A stretch of 64,000 nucleotides of DNA from Glandiceps talaboti (Eukaryota; Hemichordata; Enteropneusta; Spengelidae), in NCBI RefSeq assembly GCF_964340395.1, contig NC_135549.1, forward strand, positions 18,713,342 to 18,777,341, in the 5' to 3' direction. Below, one piece after another: positions 61,401 to 64,000 of this stretch (position 1 is its first letter; each line of letters starts with the position of its first letter). The notes below the pieces were generated by a model. That model was not told the origin of the DNA and did no database searches. It saw only the letters and a program-made list of their open reading frames with translations. The position numbers were made by a program, and so were the translations under genes.

Positions 61401-63838
61401 ACAGTCACAATTCGTGTCCATTCTCACCATATCTTTAAAGTTATGTTAGATCAATGGATTCCATAGTTTGTAATGGTTTAATAATTGTAGCTGTATTTGT
61501 CTTATGATCTCTTACACACACTTAATTTTAATGAAGGGTTTTCAATCAACCAACTTACCAGTTTAGACACATCACCAATGCTCTAAGTCGCAACCTCGGA
61601 CTTTTGAAAAGGTCCACTAGTGTGTAACTCCGTTCCTGTAAGAAAATTTAAGGGATTCATATGATGTCGGTTTATTTAACTATTTGGTGATGTTTTGGAG
61701 AGATAACCTGCTTTCTGAAGTTTCTAAAGATTTTCACATAGTGTTCCTTGTCAGATATAGATAAACAAATCCAACCATAACTTTTACACGATAAACAAAT
61801 CCAACCATAGCTTCAACATATAAACAAACAAACAAACAAACAAACAAACAACAAACAAACATACACACATACATACATACATACATACATACATACATAC
61901 ATACATACAAACAAACAAACAAACAAACAAACAAACAAACAAACAAACAAACAAACAAACCATAGCTTCTACATGATAAACTGAGACATGAATCTATTAT
62001 TCGGAAATAAGCACACTTCTATATTGCAATGCCTGGTGAATATCCATTTATCATTTAGGCTTAAAGTCATAGTCTTTGTTTCCATTTACTAATTAAAATC
62101 AAACCTTTGGAACGTCGACCTCGTGCTTTCCTTTTTGTTGCAGTTTCTTTTCTTCTTTGAAATAATCATCCGGAAAAGTGGTCTTGTTATACTTGGCAAA
62201 ACGCTGGAGGACTTTCGTACATTTGTCATATTTGTGTTTTTGCATCAACCACATCGGAGTATCTGTGAAAAGACTGATATAAAACAGTACACGAAAAGAG
62301 AGAATAGTTAACGATAAATACAACTCGTAATACTGAAGTAAAGAGTTTGTATGTTTTGTCACAATAGTCTACAGCACAGGCACTCGAATCGATGTGTATG
62401 ATTTAAAAAAAATATGTATGTAAATAAGACTTATTTACATACAATACATTTTTTCTACACATTGATTTGAGTGCCTGTGGTCTACATCTATATAAAGTGT
62501 TTCCTAAATGTGATCGATCTGTAAAAAGTGTTAGCAATGTAAAAGCAAGTAAACAGTTACATTGTAATGACTAGAGTGTAAACTTATAGATGTCATCTCA
62601 GTGGTGATTCACTGTAATCACCCAGCAGTTTATGACGACGGTTGTTTGATTATCAATTGACAATTAGAAAGGTCACTGTGTTACCTCAGATTAACATCAG
62701 GTTCACAAATCTAGTCTGAAAGCAGACTAAAATGATCACTTATCGGATTAGTGATATGGGCTCGGGCTAAGACCGCTCTAGATTTTGTAGTGTGAAGCTA
62801 CCTTATTCTAGTCTTATAATCACAATCCAGGGATTAACATTTAATGAGGGCGGAGCTTCAAAAAATATCAAAACTATAAACGCTACAATTAATTATTGTA
62901 CATGTTGTTAGATTATTTGCTATGATTAGAATCAGTGATGTCGGATGTGTATCTAAAACAGGCTTTAAAAGTGCCGAGAAATCTTTTCCACATCACGCTA
63001 TCAAACTACGCAAATTCATTCATAGCCTGAAAGACCTGTTTCACAGAATGTACAATTTGTTTTCACTTTATATATAGTATGCATAATATGGTGGTGTAGC
63101 GAGTGGTTACATACAATGTAGAGGATCAACGAGAAGATCTTTTTGACTAATTCACTCACATATGCATATGGCCATAGAACACAACAGGATACAGCTTACA
63201 CAAATACGCACATTGAACACACAATATGCAAGTTTCTGAAGTTTGCATTGTTTCGTGTATTACGCAGAGAGCTTGAAGAACTTTGATTTCTGAAACTGAT
63301 TGCATCCTGCTGTATGCTACGGTCGGAGTATGTATGAGGATTTATGCGTGTTATAAGAAGAAGATTTTCCTGCACCGTCAAAGTTAGTTTTAATCACCCC
63401 CTCAATATTCTGATCAAAACTATTTCGAATCAATAATAAGGCCTAAACAATTGACTGTGTGGTTCCGATTACGCTTAATTTGAAATAAGTGGGATAGGTA
63501 GATTTTTTATTTCTCTCTGTGTTATTGGGTTCTTCTCATCAGATGTACAGCCATTACAGATAGTAAGAACAGTTTTACAATATCTTTTATAGTTGATGTC
63601 TATTTTTTGTAGGCCTAATTGTTTGAGTCCAACTTAGTAGGCCTATAAGAGGTAACATAGACTTACAAAATGGAAGGCAAGAATAATATCCAAATACAAC
63701 CACAGATAAGATGAATCATTCGCCAATCTCCACCACAAAGATATGCAATGGCTGCTAGCAACATGTAGAAAATACCAAACGAAAGATGGGGAAGAGTACC
63801 ACATACTGTTCGGTACTCGAGACCAACCATTTCCATTA
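58452..63838 (-). CDS. SLC22-family organic ion (cation/carnitine-type) transporter, 3' part; seven coding exons
   Basis: Exons in transcript order: 63667-63838, 62105-62273, 61559-61635, 61075-61283, 60725-60833, 59331-59540, 58452-58626. Joins are in phase and give 373 residues; the 5' exons lie beyond 64000. Family marks in order: GLEYRTVCG with membrane segments (FYMLLAAIAYL, CIWILFLPSIF), the DTPMWLM motif, CLNWFSCSFVYYGIALNTDQLG, ENPYITFALAGFVEIPACL, the GRR loop, EIYPTVVRNAGMG joined across an exon boundary, SARVGSIISPY, and LPETRNRKLPETIEEGE. A hydrophilic, acidic C-tail of about 58 residues ends the protein. SLC22 members are 12-span plasma-membrane carriers of the major facilitator superfamily; substrate cannot be read from this part. 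The exon at 62273 uses the upstream acceptor ATATCAG because the nearer CACAG breaks the phase. The donor of that exon (GTTTGA) is weak. Confidence 0.93.
58906..59035. repeat. 43-bp tandem repeat (three copies) in an SLC22 intron
   Basis: AAGATTTTTGTTGAGCCAGA and the following ATAAAATGTTGCAGTGTTGG repeat three times with an exact 43-bp period and one or two changes. It lies in the intron between the last two coding exons and opens spurious frames on both strands. Confidence 0.9.
59133..59318. repeat. (CATT)n and (ACTC)n microsatellites beside an SLC22 exon
   Basis: (CATT)n at about 59133-59168 changes into (ACTC)n at 59176-59237; a TGATTGAT run and a second (ACTC)n at about 59278-59318 follow. 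The last ends 12 bp from the GTAAGT donor of the exon 59331-59540. Confidence 0.95.
59801..60144. mobile_element. MITE family C, copy 3, in an SLC22 intron (inverted)
   Basis: It reads CGCCTAAAAAATGTTTGGTT, CCGGTTAC at the left and ATAATCGGAACCACCCAATT, GTTTAGGCCTTA at the right. Internal words match the other copies in reverse complement (AAATTGTGTGAAGTCTC, TGTAATGG, ACATCTGATG). It lies in the intron between exons 59331-59540 and 60725-60833 and has no coding frame. Confidence 0.85.
61823..61960. repeat. (AAAC)n/(CATA)n compound microsatellite in an SLC22 intron
   Basis: An AAAC run (about 61823-61860), a CATA run (61861-61906) and another AAAC run (to 61960). GATAAACAAATCCAACCATA is duplicated just before it. 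Confidence 0.95.
62375..62479. mobile_element. hAT-like MITE family B, copy 2, in an SLC22 intron
   Basis: The ends CACAGGCACTCGAATCGATG and the inverted CATTGATTTGAGTGCCTGTG match those of the 32152-32343 element. The interior is again a palindrome (TGTATGTAAATAAG...TTATTTACATACA) without the (ACAAAC)n expansion. GTCTACA flanks both sides (62367-62373, one base before the element, and 62480-62486). This is the compact form of the family, 105 bp. Confidence 0.87.
62520..63436. other. SLC22 intron sequence without recognised content
   Basis: AT-rich intron between exons 62105-62273 and 63667-63838. Several short frames exist on both strands, but none carries transporter-like sequence or usable phase. 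I see no repeat family member here other than those listed separately. Confidence 0.4.
63437..63618. mobile_element. MITE family C, copy 4, internally deleted, next to an SLC22 exon
   Basis: It starts TAAGGCCTAAACAATTGACT with TGGTTCCGATTACGC and shares TTCTTCTCATCAGATGTACA and GCCATTACAGAT with the other copies. After GTTGATGTC it jumps to TTTTTTGTAGGCCTAA, missing the right-hand half. It ends about 50 bp from the exon 63667-63838 on its donor side. Confidence 0.75.
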
Positions 63839-64000
63839 CTTGGAAGAAAGAAAACAGCAGCATAAAAATGAAATAAACGTAATCCACAATACTGGAAACA
63901 TACATGTATGTACAGGTGATCAACGTTTTCAGATATTTTACATATTTAAAACATTTTTCTATAGTGCATTCAATAAAGAGAAATAAACGGATACATTGGT

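Noticed and set aside
61734-61958. A Cys-Leu-Phe-Val repeat frame on the minus strand
   Set aside because: It is a product of the (AAAC)n/(CATA)n microsatellite.

Overview
This is a window from a eukaryotic genome, AT-rich and intron-dense, with no assembly gaps. The genes are animal ones: a dynamin-related GTPase, an LRRC74-type leucine-rich repeat protein, Ariadne-like RBR ubiquitin ligases and an SLC22 transporter. The mosaic of short foldback transposons, microsatellites and frequent ACATGTAC-type words suits a marine invertebrate such as a lophotrochozoan, hemichordate or cephalochordate. I cannot fix the phylum from sequence alone.

Layout. (1) 499-14898, plus strand: a complete DNM1L/Drp1 gene, 17 coding exons joined by eye, 724 codons. 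Its 3' UTR is repeat-rich. (2) 18906-31391, minus strand: a complete LRRC74A-like gene, 15 coding exons, 690 codons, with an extra 5' UTR exon near 32906. It is tail-to-tail with DNM1L. (3) 34716-58358: a direct tandem duplication whose two units (about 11.0 and 12.7 kb) abut with no spacer. Each unit carries a promoter, a 5' UTR exon and 13 coding exons of an Ariadne-like RBR E3 ubiquitin ligase. Copy 1 is intact (1020 codons). Copy 2 keeps every later exon and zinc ligand but has a net 8-nt insertion in its first coding exon that stops the original start after 16 codons. (4) 58452-63838, minus strand: the last seven coding exons of an SLC22 (organic cation/carnitine-type) transporter. Its 5' part lies beyond the window.

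These genes form no operon-like system. DNM1L drives mitochondrial and peroxisomal fission, the RBR proteins are predicted ubiquitin ligases, SLC22 is a plasma-membrane carrier, and LRRC74 has no settled function. LRRC74 and RBR copy 1 are arranged head-to-head about 2.3 kb apart.

The most unusual signals are: the young RBR tandem pair, in which amino-acid change is concentrated in the catalytic RING2 exon while the neighbouring IBR exon is almost identical; the copy-2 frameshift; foldback elements present in only one copy; a 70-bp tandem repeat that multiplies a DNM1L 5' splice site; a GCATG-rich repeat array in the DNM1L 3' UTR; and several transposon families whose terminal repeats, and in several cases target-site duplications, can be read directly. 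All exon joins come from reading splice signals and checking reading phase by hand; no alignment or transcript data were available.
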